NCBI RefSeq assembly: GCF_024710845.1
Contig: NZ_JANJTZ010000037.1
Coordinates: forward strand, 186,001-250,000
From: Mesorhizobium sp.
GTDB lineage: Bacteria; Pseudomonadota; Alphaproteobacteria; Rhizobiales; Rhizobiaceae
Length of the DNA stretch: 64,000 nt
Direction of reading: 5' to 3'
The notes below the pieces were generated by a model. The model saw only the letters and a list, made by a program, of their open reading frames with translations. It had not been told where the DNA came from and made no database searches. Made by a program: the position numbers and the translations under genes. Every line of letters starts with the position of its first letter. Within the stretch, counting starts at the first letter, position 1. Shown here piece after piece: positions 25,694 through 34,114 of the stretch.

Positions 25694-26494
25694 TCAGAGC
25701 CCGGTGAACTTGGGCTTGCGCTTCTCGGAGAAGGCGTTGATCGCCTCGAGATGGTCCTGGCTGCGGTTAGTCAGCGCCTCATAGGCCATGCAGGTGTCCA
25801 TCATCGTGTGGGCGAGCTGCTTCAGGCCGACATTGATCGCGGTCTTGGTGTATTTGATCGACTTCATGGCGCCCGAGCCGAGCTTCTTCGCCATCGCGTC
25901 GACCTTGGCGTCAAGTTCCGCCACCGGCACCGAATAGTTGATCAGGCCCATCGCCTGCGCGTCCGGCGCCGTGATCAGGTCGCCCGTCATCAGATATTCC
26001 TTGGCCTTGGCGTAGCCGATCGCCTGCGGCCAGATTACCGCGCCGCCGTCGCCAGCCGCGAGACCGACGCGGACATGGGGGTCGCCGAAGCGGGCATGGT
26101 CGGCGGCGATGATGATGTCGCAGAACAGCGCCATCGTCGCGCCGAGGCCGACCGCGTCGCCATTGACCTTGGCGATGATGATCTTGTCGCAGTCGAGAAT
26201 GCCGAACACGACCTTCTTCGCCTCGTTGATCGAGCGGTCGAACATCTCGGTGTCTTCGTACATCATCTTCATGCCGACGATGTCGCCTCCGGCCGAGAAG
26301 GCCTTGCCGGCGCCGGTGAAGATGACGACGTCGATGGAGTGGTCCATGCCGAGATCGTAGAACACGCGCGAGGCCTCCTCGTGCATGTCCCAGGTCATCG
26401 CGTTAAGCTGGTCGGGGCGGTTCATCGTCACCGTGAGGGTGCGGCCTTCCTTCTCGAACAGGAAGTATTTGTATCCGGAATAGTCGACGCTCAT
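25694..26494 (-). CDS. Enoyl-CoA hydratase/isomerase family protein
   Basis: This 266-residue crotonase has the oxyanion segments GKAFSAGGDIVGM and GDAVGLGATMAL. The region FGDPHVRVGLAAGDGGAVIW differs from classical hydratases at the catalytic glutamates, so another crotonase reaction is possible. The ATG at 26494 is preceded by GGAGGATCC; the longer frame to 26530 would come close to the operator. It is the first gene of the unit 26494-19622 and carries the operator copy at 26534 forty bases upstream. Confidence 0.87.
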   Translation of the reverse strand: MSVDYSGYKYFLFEKEGRTLTVTMNRPDQLNAMTWDMHEEASRVFYDLGMDHSIDVVIFTGAGKAFSAGGDIVGMKMMYEDTEMFDRSINEAKKVVFGILDCDKIIIAKVNGDAVGLGATMALFCDIIIAADHARFGDPHVRVGLAAGDGGAVIWPQAIGYAKAKEYLMTGDLITAPDAQAMGLINYSVPVAELDAKVDAMAKKLGSGAMKSIKYTKTAINVGLKQLAHTMMDTCMAYEALTNRSQDHLEAINAFSEKRKPKFTGL

Positions 26495-26533
26495 GGGATC
26501 CTCCGATCGGGCGGCCGCATCGGCGACCATTTT

Positions 26534-26549
26534 TCTAACGCTAGTTCGA
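26534..26549. promoter_or_regulatory. TetR-type operator, copy 5
   Basis: TCTAAC-GCTA-GTTCGA, extended outside by a run of T and A to a 22-base near-palindrome. It sits between the end of the NDP-forming ligase gene and the enoyl-CoA hydratase. On the minus strand its half-site gives a TAGAAA that could act as a -10. Confidence 0.75.
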
Positions 26550-26557
26550 AAACAGGT

Positions 26558-28675
26558 TCAGTTCAAGTCCTGACGCGGCACAACCAGCGCGTCGAGCGCC
26601 ACCACGCCCTCACCCTTCGGCCAGGCAATGACCGGGTTCAAGTCGATCGTCTCGATGTCGTCGGCATGTGCTGCGGCAAATTCGGAGATACGCACCAGGA
26701 GGTCGGCCAGAGCATCGACATCGGAAGGCGGCGCGCCACGCACGCCCGACAGCAGCGCGCGGCCGCGGATCTCGTCAATCATGCGCATCGCCTCGTCGCG
26801 GCCGAACGGCGCGAGGCGGAAGGTCACGTCCTTCAGCACCTCGACATGCACGCCGCCGAGCCCGAACATCACCGCCGGGCCGAACACCGGATCGCGCGAG
26901 ACACCGACGATCACCTCGACGCCCTTCCCGGCCATCGGCGCGACCAGCACGCCCTCGATCGCCGCATCGGGCCGATGCTGCGCCGCACGCTCGATCAGCG
27001 TCGCGTAGCCTGCCTCGACGCCCTGCCTGTCGGCGACGCCGACCAGAACGCCGCCGATCTCGGTCTTGTGCTCGATATCGGGCGAAACGATCTTCAGGAC
27101 CACCGGATAGCCGATCGCATCCGCGGCGCTGCCGGCGGCCTTCGCGTCGGTCGCGATCCACTCGTCGAGGAAGGGAATGCCCGCCTTGCCCAGAAGATCC
27201 TTGGCCGCGCGCTCCGACAGCGCGCCCCTGCCGATCGGGTGCGCAGGCGCGACCTTCATCTCCTCTCCGCCGCCGGCGAGGCTCTGGCCGAAGCGCGAGA
27301 GCGCGGCCAGCGCCGCAACCGCCCGGTCGCAATCCTCGAAGACGAGGAAGCCGGCCTGCTCATATTCCTTGACGACGTCGGCATCCGCGATCATCTGCAG
27401 GGCGATCAGCCGGTCGGGGAAGCGCTCGCAGCCCTTGGCGATCGCGTCGCGCAGCGGTTTCGACAGGGTGCGCGTGTTGGGCACCGTGGTGAAGAAGCCG
27501 ATTAGCGCGTCGTAGCCGCCCTGTTCGAGAATCACCTCGATGTTCCTGGCCAGCAGGTTCATGTCGTTCAGCGCCTGCGCCGTCGTGTCGACCGGGTTGA
27601 CCACTGTCGCGAAAGGCAGCAGTTCCTTAAGCACCTTCTGTGCCGCATCCGGCATCTGCGCGACATCCATGCCGTAGCGTTCGGCCGCGTCCGAGATCAG
27701 CACGCCGGCGCCGCCGGACAGCGTGACGACGCCCAGCTTGTTGCCTTTCGGAAAAATCCCCCGCGCGCAGGCGTAAGCGATGTCGATCTGTTCCTCGGTC
27801 GTCGTCGCGCGGTGGACGCCGTACTGCCTGAACAGCGCATCGTAGATCGCGTCGGAGCCGGCGAGCGAGGCCGTGTGCGAACTCGCTGCCCGCGCGCCGA
27901 TCTCGGAGCGGCCGACCTTCATCATCACTATCGGCTTGCCGTTCGCGCGTGCCAGTGCCAGGGCGCGGCGGAAGCGGGCGCCGTCGCGCACGCCCTCGAC
28001 ATAGGCCATGATCACCTTGATGTCGGGCTGCGCCGCCATCCATTCCAGGCTCTCCGCCACGTCGACGTCGGCCTCGTTGCCGGTGGTGATCCAGTAGTTG
28101 ATGCCGATGCCGCGCTTGCGGGCCATGTAAGCGATGTGCGAGCCGTAGGCGCCCGACTGGCTGATGATGCCGAGCGGCCCCGGGAACGGCATCTCCTTGT
28201 CCAGCGACTGGGTGAACGTGCCGTAGAAGCCGATCTGCGGATTGAAGATGCCGAGGCAGTTGGGACCCAGCAGGCGCAGTCCGCCGGCGCGCGCGATCTC
28301 GGTGATGCGGCCCTGGATGGCGATCCCATCCTCGCCGCTCTCGGCATAGCCGGCGGAGAAGATGACCGCGCCCTTGACGCCCTCCTCGACGCATTCGCGC
28401 ACCGCCTGTTCGGTCAGGTGGGCGGGCACAGCGAGGAGCGCGACATCGGGCACTTCCGGCACGTCGGCGAGCGACTTGTAGGCCTTCAGCCCCTGCACCG
28501 TCTCGCGGTTCGGGTTGACCGGATAGATTCCGCCCCTGAAACCGCCCTCGATCAGGTAGCGCACCGGCCGGCCGGAAATGCGCGTGGCGTCGTCCGACGC
28601 GCCGAGGATCGCGACCGAGCGCGGGCGGAACAGGGCGTCGAGGCTGGTGGGCGGGGCGACATGTTTCATGGTCAT
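26558..28675 (-). CDS. NDP-forming acyl-CoA synthetase (acetate-CoA ligase ADP-forming type)
   Basis: The 705-residue fused enzyme begins with a CoA-binding domain (RPRSVAILGASDD, about residues 18-30). The succinyl-CoA ligase-like part follows (GIISQSGAYG, with the phospho-histidine segment SSHTASLAGSD), and the ATP-grasp domain ends the protein (GYPVVLKIVSPDIEHKTEIG). Such proteins make an acyl-CoA from acid and ATP, or run in reverse to save ATP from an acyl-CoA end product. It is the last gene of the long unit 34114-26558, five bases after an acyl-CoA dehydrogenase. The frame also reads through that dehydrogenase upstream, but ATG 28675 matches the family start. Confidence 0.9.
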   Translation of the reverse strand: MTMKHVAPPTSLDALFRPRSVAILGASDDATRISGRPVRYLIEGGFRGGIYPVNPNRETVQGLKAYKSLADVPEVPDVALLAVPAHLTEQAVRECVEEGVKGAVIFSAGYAESGEDGIAIQGRITEIARAGGLRLLGPNCLGIFNPQIGFYGTFTQSLDKEMPFPGPLGIISQSGAYGSHIAYMARKRGIGINYWITTGNEADVDVAESLEWMAAQPDIKVIMAYVEGVRDGARFRRALALARANGKPIVMMKVGRSEIGARAASSHTASLAGSDAIYDALFRQYGVHRATTTEEQIDIAYACARGIFPKGNKLGVVTLSGGAGVLISDAAERYGMDVAQMPDAAQKVLKELLPFATVVNPVDTTAQALNDMNLLARNIEVILEQGGYDALIGFFTTVPNTRTLSKPLRDAIAKGCERFPDRLIALQMIADADVVKEYEQAGFLVFEDCDRAVAALAALSRFGQSLAGGGEEMKVAPAHPIGRGALSERAAKDLLGKAGIPFLDEWIATDAKAAGSAADAIGYPVVLKIVSPDIEHKTEIGGVLVGVADRQGVEAGYATLIERAAQHRPDAAIEGVLVAPMAGKGVEVIVGVSRDPVFGPAVMFGLGGVHVEVLKDVTFRLAPFGRDEAMRMIDEIRGRALLSGVRGAPPSDVDALADLLVRISEFAAAHADDIETIDLNPVIAWPKGEGVVALDALVVPRQDLN

Positions 28676-28680
28676 CGGAC

Positions 28681-29916
28681 TCAGAAATGGACCCCATTGG
28701 CGAGCAGGTCGCGCGCGATGGTGCGGCGCTGGATCTCGCTGGTGCCGTCGGGGATGCGCATCGAGCGCGTGAAGCGGTAGCCGGCTTCGAGCCGCAATTC
28801 GTTGGTCAGGCCCATGCCGCCATGCACCTGGATGCAGCGGTCGAAGACGCGGTTGGCGGCATCGGTGCAGTGCAGCTTGACCATCGAGATTTCGGCGAGC
28901 GATTTCTCGCCGCGCTCCAGCTTCAGCGCGCAGTCGACCAGCATCGTCTCGGCGGCGTAGATTTCCGTCGCGCTGTCGGCGAGCAGGATCTGCACCGCCT
29001 GGTGCTCGCCGATCTGCTTGCCGAAGGTCTTGCGCACCTTGGCGTAGTCGACGGCCTGGTTCAGCGCCCAGCGCGCCATGCCGATGCAGGTGGCGGACAG
29101 GCCGAGCCGGCCGGTGTTGACGCCGCGCATCGCAACCTTGAGGCCCTGGTCTACGTCGCCGAGCCGGTGCGTGTCGGGCACGCGCAGGCCGTCGAAGGAG
29201 AGGATGCCGATCTCGGCGCCGAGCTGACCCATGATCGGGATCGTCGAGACGACCTCGAAGCCCTTCCAGGAGGTGTCGACGAAGAAGCCGGTGATGCCGC
29301 CCTTGCGCTGCGCGACAAGGTCGGGGTCGGTGATCGCGAAGATCATCGCGTAATCGGCATAGGGGCCGTTGGTAATCCACTGCTTCGAACCGGTGATCAC
29401 CCAGTGGTCGCCGTCCTTCACGGCGCGGGTCTTCATGCCGAAGACGTCGGAGCCGGCGTCGGGCTCGGACAGGCCGAAGCAGAGCGTCTTCTCGCCCGAG
29501 CCGAGCTGCGGCAGGTAGGTGTCGCGCAGCGACGGGTCGAGGAATGTCAGCACCGGCGACAGGCCGTTGGTGAAGGGCGACGGGATCACCACCGGATGGA
29601 CCAGCGTCCGCCCGGGTCCGCAATGCATCGACAAAAGCCAGTTGAGGTAGACCGACGCCAGGGGCCCAAGCCCGCTGCCGCCGAGCTCCTCAGGACCGAA
29701 CATCGTGTAGAACCCGGCCTCGGCCGACTTTGTCCGCACCTTATGCTTCAGCGCCTCAACTTCCGGCGTGAAGCGTCCGCGCTCGTCGTAAATCGTCCGG
29801 TCCGACGACAGCAGCGCCTTGTGCGCGGCCTCGATCGGCACGACCTCCTGCTCGACGAAGCGGATCAGGCTTTCGCCGGTCTGGACGATCTCCTCCGGGA
29901 TGAGAGCGGTGTTCAT
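28681..29916 (-). CDS. Acyl-CoA dehydrogenase with aspartate at the catalytic-base position (ACAD10/11-like)
   Basis: The 411-residue protein has FGLSEPDAGSDVFGM, GSKQWITNGPYADY and KTFGKQIGEHQAV. The C-terminal active-site motif is IPDGTSEIQ, so aspartate replaces the usual catalytic glutamate, as in the ACAD10/11 group whose members prefer long, branched or otherwise modified chains. It starts one base from the DUF35 gene and belongs to the unit with the thiolase-like and MaoC genes, the same company kept by the dehydrogenases of steroid side-chain operons. Confidence 0.88.
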   Translation of the reverse strand: MNTALIPEEIVQTGESLIRFVEQEVVPIEAAHKALLSSDRTIYDERGRFTPEVEALKHKVRTKSAEAGFYTMFGPEELGGSGLGPLASVYLNWLLSMHCGPGRTLVHPVVIPSPFTNGLSPVLTFLDPSLRDTYLPQLGSGEKTLCFGLSEPDAGSDVFGMKTRAVKDGDHWVITGSKQWITNGPYADYAMIFAITDPDLVAQRKGGITGFFVDTSWKGFEVVSTIPIMGQLGAEIGILSFDGLRVPDTHRLGDVDQGLKVAMRGVNTGRLGLSATCIGMARWALNQAVDYAKVRKTFGKQIGEHQAVQILLADSATEIYAAETMLVDCALKLERGEKSLAEISMVKLHCTDAANRVFDRCIQVHGGMGLTNELRLEAGYRFTRSMRIPDGTSEIQRRTIARDLLANGVHF

Positions 29917-29917
29917 C

Positions 29918-30340
29918 TCAGTCCTTGTCGAGCGTGAATTTCGGCAGGGTGAGCTCGGGTGTCACGTCGTCGAACCTGACCGTCACGCGGTCGCCGATGC
30001 GGACCTGCTCGACGTCCTTCGTGATGATGTTGGTCAGCATGCGCGGACCCTCGTCGAGCGCGATCATCGCGATCACGTAAGGCACGTCGGCAGCGAAGAC
30101 CGGGCCGGCCGGCTTGCGCGCGATCGTGTAGGAGTAGATCTCGCCCTTGCCGCTCGCGTCCGTCCATTCGAGATCGTCGGAATGGCAGTGCGGGCAGAGC
30201 TCGCGCGGGTAGAAGTGGTGCTTGCCGCAGGCGCGGCAGCGCGGGATCGACAGGCGATGCTCGCGCGCGGCGTCCCAGAACGGCTTGGTACCGGGGTCGA
30301 TGACGGGCTGCGGCTTCTCGTAGGCTTGGGGTTCGCTCAT
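29918..30340 (-). CDS. DUF35 zinc-ribbon/OB-fold protein, partner of the thiolase-like protein
   Basis: This 140-residue protein has an N-terminal helix, a rubredoxin-like zinc knuckle with C35, C38, C49 and C52, and an OB-fold (IYSYTIARKPAGP to VRIGDRVTVRF). DUF35 proteins bind thiolase-like partners: in ChsH2-Ltp2 the domain is needed for retro-aldol cleavage of a steroid side-chain CoA ester. Here it is a separate protein encoded 10 bases after the thiolase-like gene, which strongly suggests a complex. Confidence 0.88.
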   Translation of the reverse strand: MSEPQAYEKPQPVIDPGTKPFWDAAREHRLSIPRCRACGKHHFYPRELCPHCHSDDLEWTDASGKGEIYSYTIARKPAGPVFAADVPYVIAMIALDEGPRMLTNIITKDVEQVRIGDRVTVRFDDVTPELTLPKFTLDKD

Positions 30341-30350
30341 CGTGATCGCC

Positions 30351-31517
30351 TCAGCTGTTCGCCAGAATGACGGTGGCGCCCGACGACAGCGTGCCGCCGG
30401 TACCGTGGACGAGCGCGGTGTCGACCTTCTTCACCTGACGATCGCCCGCCTCGCCGCGCAGTTGCCGGACGGCCTCGACCAGAAGGAAGATGCCGTACAT
30501 GCCGGGGTGGCAGTAGGAGAGGCCGCCGCCATTGGTGTTGAGCGGGAAAGCGCCGCCCGGCGCCGTGCGCTGGTTCATGACGAACTGCCCGCCCTCGCCA
30601 CGCTTGCAGAAGCCGAGCGCCTCAAGCGTCATCAGCACCGTGATCGTGAACGAGTCGTAGCACTCCACGAGGTCGATCGCGTCGTGGCTGACACCGGCCA
30701 TCTGGAAGGCGCGCTGCGACGACATCTCCGCCGCGGTCAGCCGCGCCAGGTCCGGCATCGCGCCGATCGACCAGTGCGTGTGCGCTTCGCCGTAGCCGCG
30801 GATATGCGTCATCTTCGCGCCATGCGCCCTGGCGTTGTCGGCCGTGGTCATGACGATCGCGCCGGCGCCGTCGGTGACGAGGCAGCAGTCGAGCAGTTTC
30901 AGCGGATCGGAGACCTTGGTCGAGTTCATTACGTCGTCGATCGTGATCGGATCGCGCATGGTGGCGGCAGGGTTCAGGCTCGCCCACTTCCGCGTCGCGA
31001 CCGCGATTTCGGCAAGCTGCTCCTCCGTCGTGCCGAACTCGTGCATGTGGCGGCGCGCGGCGAGCGCGTAGCCGCCGACCGGCTGGGGGATGCCCCAGAC
31101 GTTCTCGAACTGCATGGTCAGGATGGAGGGACGGCCGCCGAGCGCGCGGCTGCGCTCGCTCTTCTGGACCGAGCCGTAGACGATCAGCGCCACGTCGCAG
31201 TAGCCCTTCTCGATCGCCATCGCCGCGTGCGCGACATGCGCCTCGAAGGCCGACCCGCCGATATTGGTCGTGTCGGCGAAGCGGGGGTGGATGCCGAGAT
31301 ATTCGCCGAGAGTCACCGAGGCCAGTTGCCCTGGCCCCGGCACGCCCCACATGCCCGCGACCAGAAGGCCGTCGACGTCGCGCATCGGGATACGCGCGTC
31401 ATCAAGTGCGGCCTTCGCCGCGCGCGCCTGCACCTGCAGCACCGAACCGCCGCCGACGACCTTGCCATCCTTCAGGGGAACGTCGCCGACCCCAACGATC
31501 ACCGCTTCACGCGCCAT
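30351..31517 (-). CDS. Thiolase-like protein of the SCP-x/Ltp2 type without the nucleophilic cysteine
   Basis: The 388-residue protein follows the thiolase fold (MAREAVIVGVG, then RDVDGLLVAG). At the nucleophile site it reads TTNIGGSAFEAHV (residues 83-95) with no cysteine, and the C-terminal Cys-Gly motif is HGTGG. It keeps ECYDSFTITVLMTLE and NTNGGGLSYCHPG. This set matches the Ltp2-like aldolases that act with DUF35 domains rather than true beta-ketothiolases. It is flanked by DUF35 and MaoC genes. The ATG at 31517 is two bases from the MaoC stop. Retro-aldol cleavage of a tertiary or secondary beta-hydroxyacyl-CoA is the likely reaction. Confidence 0.82.
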   Translation of the reverse strand: MAREAVIVGVGDVPLKDGKVVGGGSVLQVQARAAKAALDDARIPMRDVDGLLVAGMWGVPGPGQLASVTLGEYLGIHPRFADTTNIGGSAFEAHVAHAAMAIEKGYCDVALIVYGSVQKSERSRALGGRPSILTMQFENVWGIPQPVGGYALAARRHMHEFGTTEEQLAEIAVATRKWASLNPAATMRDPITIDDVMNSTKVSDPLKLLDCCLVTDGAGAIVMTTADNARAHGAKMTHIRGYGEAHTHWSIGAMPDLARLTAAEMSSQRAFQMAGVSHDAIDLVECYDSFTITVLMTLEALGFCKRGEGGQFVMNQRTAPGGAFPLNTNGGGLSYCHPGMYGIFLLVEAVRQLRGEAGDRQVKKVDTALVHGTGGTLSSGATVILANS

Positions 31518-31519
31518 GC

Positions 31520-31969
31520 TCAGGACTTCCCGTTCTCGATTGGCTGGAGGGCATGGCCCGCCAGGATTTGCCGCTCGCCGGCCCGGCACGTCAGCTTCAC
31601 CCGGGCACTGGCAATGCCGTCGCGGTCGACGATCTGATCGACCGAGCCGGTCACCTCGACCGTGTCTCCGACGAAGACCGGACCGACAAAGGCGATGTCG
31701 ACCTCACCGGACTCGTCGAAGCGGCCATCGCTCCACTCGTTGAGCATCTGGGCGACGAAGGCGAGCGTCATGAGACCATGCGCGATGGTCCGGCCGAAGG
31801 GGCCGGACTTCGAATATTCGGGATCGACGTGGATCGGATTGAAGTCGCCCGTTGCCTCGGCATACGCGTCGATCATGTCCTGCGTGATGGAGCGGGTCAG
31901 CATCGGCAACGTGTCGCCGACGGCGACCTGCGTCGCTTCCCTGCTGAGCGCACCTGCAACGGGGTTCAC
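31520..31969 (-). CDS. MaoC-type hydratase with intact active site
   Basis: The 149-residue single-hotdog protein contains GDFNPIHVD, the Asp/His catalytic motif of (R)-specific enoyl-CoA hydratases, and the family pattern AHGLMTLAFVAQML. It starts with GTG at 31969 overlapping the stop of the gene before it (GTGA). That neighbour is a second hotdog protein without the motif, so the two probably form a heterodimer with one active site per pair, as ChsH1 and ChsH2 do. Confidence 0.85.
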   Translation of the reverse strand: MNPVAGALSREATQVAVGDTLPMLTRSITQDMIDAYAEATGDFNPIHVDPEYSKSGPFGRTIAHGLMTLAFVAQMLNEWSDGRFDESGEVDIAFVGPVFVGDTVEVTGSVDQIVDRDGIASARVKLTCRAGERQILAGHALQPIENGKS

Positions 31970-32385
31970 AGGTCTTTCCCCCAGATTGATGTGATGTGGC
32001 CCGAGGAGACGAGCGTGCCGTCCGCGCCCCGCGCTTCGAAGCTGGAGACCACGTAGGAACGTTCCTTGCGGACGTATTTCTCGACCACCGTGCCCTGGAT
32101 GGAGAGTTTCTCCCCCACTTCGATCGGACGATGGAAGCGGATCGACTGCTTGGCATGGATGCCGCCGGGTGGGCTTCTGCGGGCAATCAACAGGTCGATC
32201 AGGTAGGCAGACGCAATCATCGACGGTGCGCGGCGCGTTCCGCCGAGTTCGCGATAGAGCAAACCGTCATTACCCGTCGCCGACAGGAACCCGTCGACCA
32301 CCTCCGCGCTGACGTCAAACGTCAGCGGTTCGGCAGGATAGACATCGCCGACGGCGACCTCATCGTATCGACGATACGTGCTCAT
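31966..32385 (-). CDS. MaoC-like hotdog protein lacking the catalytic Asp/His motif
   Basis: The 139-residue protein has hotdog features (YDEVAVGDVYPAEPLTF, then SIRFHRPIEVGEKLSIQGTV). The catalytic loop reads TGNDGLLYRELGGTRRAPS, without the Asp-x4-His pair. It is probably the structural half of a heteromeric hydratase with the next gene, whose start overlaps its stop by four bases. It follows the SDR gene after three bases. Confidence 0.8.
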   Translation of the reverse strand: MSTYRRYDEVAVGDVYPAEPLTFDVSAEVVDGFLSATGNDGLLYRELGGTRRAPSMIASAYLIDLLIARRSPPGGIHAKQSIRFHRPIEVGEKLSIQGTVVEKYVRKERSYVVSSFEARGADGTLVSSGHITSIWGKDL

Positions 32386-32388
32386 GGA

Positions 32389-33300
32389 TCAGACCGGCGT
32401 CCAGGAGAACACGTCGCGCGACATGTGCAGCGGGATGAAGGAACTCTTGAGCGTCGGCAGCATGTGGTCGCGCAGCGTTTCGGGCGTCCAGCCCTCGGAG
32501 CGGTGCACCGAACGCAGCGGCCGCGGCTGGCTCATCAGGAAGATCTCGTTGCCGCGCACGGCGAAGATCTGGCCGTTGACCTCCTTCGAATCGTCGCTGG
32601 CGAGGAACACGGCCACAGGCGCGATCTTGTCGGGGGTGAGCATGCGCAGGCTTTTGAGCCGCTCTTCCTGGTCCGGCGTGTTCGGGATCGAGCCGATCAT
32701 CCGGCTCCAGGCGAAGGGCGAGATGCAGTTCGAACGGACGTTGAACTTCGCCATGTCGAGCGCCAGCGATTTCGACAGGCCGATGATGCCCATCTTCGCC
32801 GCCGAATAATTCGCCTGGCCGGGGTTGCCGACGAGGCCGGAGGTCGACGTCATGTGGATGAACGTGCCGCTCTCCTGCTTGCGGAAATGCTCGGCAGCGG
32901 CGCGGCTGACATAGAAGCTGCCGTAGAGATGCACCTTGATGACCGAGTCCCAGTCCTCCTCGGTCATCTTGTGGAAGATCACGTCGCGCAGGATGCCGGC
33001 ATTGTTCACGACCACGTCGATCTTGCCGAACGTGTCGACGGCGCGAGCCACCATCGCCTTGGCCGCGGCCGAATCCGACACGCTGCCATAGTCGGCCACG
33101 GCCTCGCCGCCGGCCGCCTTGATGTCGCGGACGACCTCGTTTGCCGGACCGGCGGTTTCGTCATTGCCTTCGAGCGACACGCCCGGGTCGTTGACGACGA
33201 TCTTGGCACCGTGCGCCGCCATCATCAGCGCCATCTCGCGACCGATGCCGCGACCGGCGCCTGTGATCAGCGCCACCTTGTTCTCCAGCATTCCAGCCAT
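32389..33300 (-). CDS. SDR of the peroxisomal multifunctional enzyme type 2 (HSD17B4-like) group
   Basis: The 303-residue SDR has an unusually long first loop (VVNDPGVSLEGNDETAGPANEVV) that is characteristic of the 3-hydroxyacyl-CoA dehydrogenase part of MFE-2/HSD17B4. It also has VTGAG-type ITGAGRGIGREMA, NNAGILRDVIFHKM, the serine in HMTSTSGLVG and catalytic YSAAK. The roughly 60-residue tail beyond the SDR core is also as in that group. With the MaoC pair it would carry out hydration and dehydrogenation of branched enoyl-CoA. It lies 58 bases after the SDR at 33359-34114. Confidence 0.85.
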   Translation of the reverse strand: MAGMLENKVALITGAGRGIGREMALMMAAHGAKIVVNDPGVSLEGNDETAGPANEVVRDIKAAGGEAVADYGSVSDSAAAKAMVARAVDTFGKIDVVVNNAGILRDVIFHKMTEEDWDSVIKVHLYGSFYVSRAAAEHFRKQESGTFIHMTSTSGLVGNPGQANYSAAKMGIIGLSKSLALDMAKFNVRSNCISPFAWSRMIGSIPNTPDQEERLKSLRMLTPDKIAPVAVFLASDDSKEVNGQIFAVRGNEIFLMSQPRPLRSVHRSEGWTPETLRDHMLPTLKSSFIPLHMSRDVFSWTPV

Positions 33301-33358
33301 CGTCTCGGTTACCTTCCGGATATTCTGTCGAATTCTTTGTCGGGCGATGCCAGAGGCA

Positions 33359-34114
33359 TCAGATCATCCAGCGGCCGCCGTCGACGACGACGGACTGGCC
33401 GGTCATGTAGCGGGAATCGTCACTCGCCAGGAATGCGGCTGCGGCGGCGATGTCCTCCGGTTCGGCGAAATAGCCGAGCGGGATCTGGGCGCGGATCTTC
33501 TCGAGGATATCCTCGGGAATGCGGTCGATGACGCGGGTCTTGGTGACGCCCGGGCAGACCGCGTTGACGTTGACCTTGAACGGCGCAAGCTCGCGGGCGA
33601 GCGAGCGGGTGAAGCCGATGACGCCCATCTTGGCGGCCGCGTATTCGGCGATGCCGACCTCGCCGGCGAGGCCGGCGTTCGAAGCGACGTTGACGATCTT
33701 GCCGCGGCCGGCCTCGCGCATTGAGGGCACGACCTGCCGCGAAGCTGTGAGCGTCGAGAACAGCGTGATGTCGATGACGAAACGCCAGACCTCGGGCTCG
33801 GACTTGTAGAATTCGGAGGCGCGCTCGCGCGCGCTCTGGCCGACATTGTTCATCAGCACGTCGACAAAGCCGAATTCGTCGTAGATGCGCTTGAAGGACG
33901 GTGCGAGGAACTCCTCTTTCGTGCAGTCGCCGGCGATGGCGAGGACCTTCGCGCCAACCGCGCGGGCTTCCTCGGCAACCTTCTCTAGCCCGCCGGCTTC
34001 CAGGTCCATGATCGCGAGGTTCGCGCCCTCGGAAGCGAAGCGCAGCGCCGACGCGCGGCCGATGCCGTTTGCCGCGCCGGTGACGACGGCGAGTTTACCT
34101 TCCAGACGACGCAT
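33359..34114 (-). CDS. Short-chain dehydrogenase/reductase, first gene of the retro-aldol unit
   Basis: This 251-residue SDR has VTGAANGIGRASA, MDLEAG (NAD-type), NNVGQSARERA, NVASNAGLAG and catalytic YAAAK, and ends in TGQSVVVDGGRWM. ATG 34114 is preceded by AGGAGGAAG at good spacing and is the natural start. The reading frame, however, is open without any stop back through the upstream EamA transporter gene. An operator copy and a promoter lie at 34224-34252, so the SDR gene has its own transcription start and heads the operon down to 26558. Confidence 0.87.
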   Translation of the reverse strand: MRRLEGKLAVVTGAANGIGRASALRFASEGANLAIMDLEAGGLEKVAEEARAVGAKVLAIAGDCTKEEFLAPSFKRIYDEFGFVDVLMNNVGQSARERASEFYKSEPEVWRFVIDITLFSTLTASRQVVPSMREAGRGKIVNVASNAGLAGEVGIAEYAAAKMGVIGFTRSLARELAPFKVNVNAVCPGVTKTRVIDRIPEDILEKIRAQIPLGYFAEPEDIAAAAAFLASDDSRYMTGQSVVVDGGRWMI

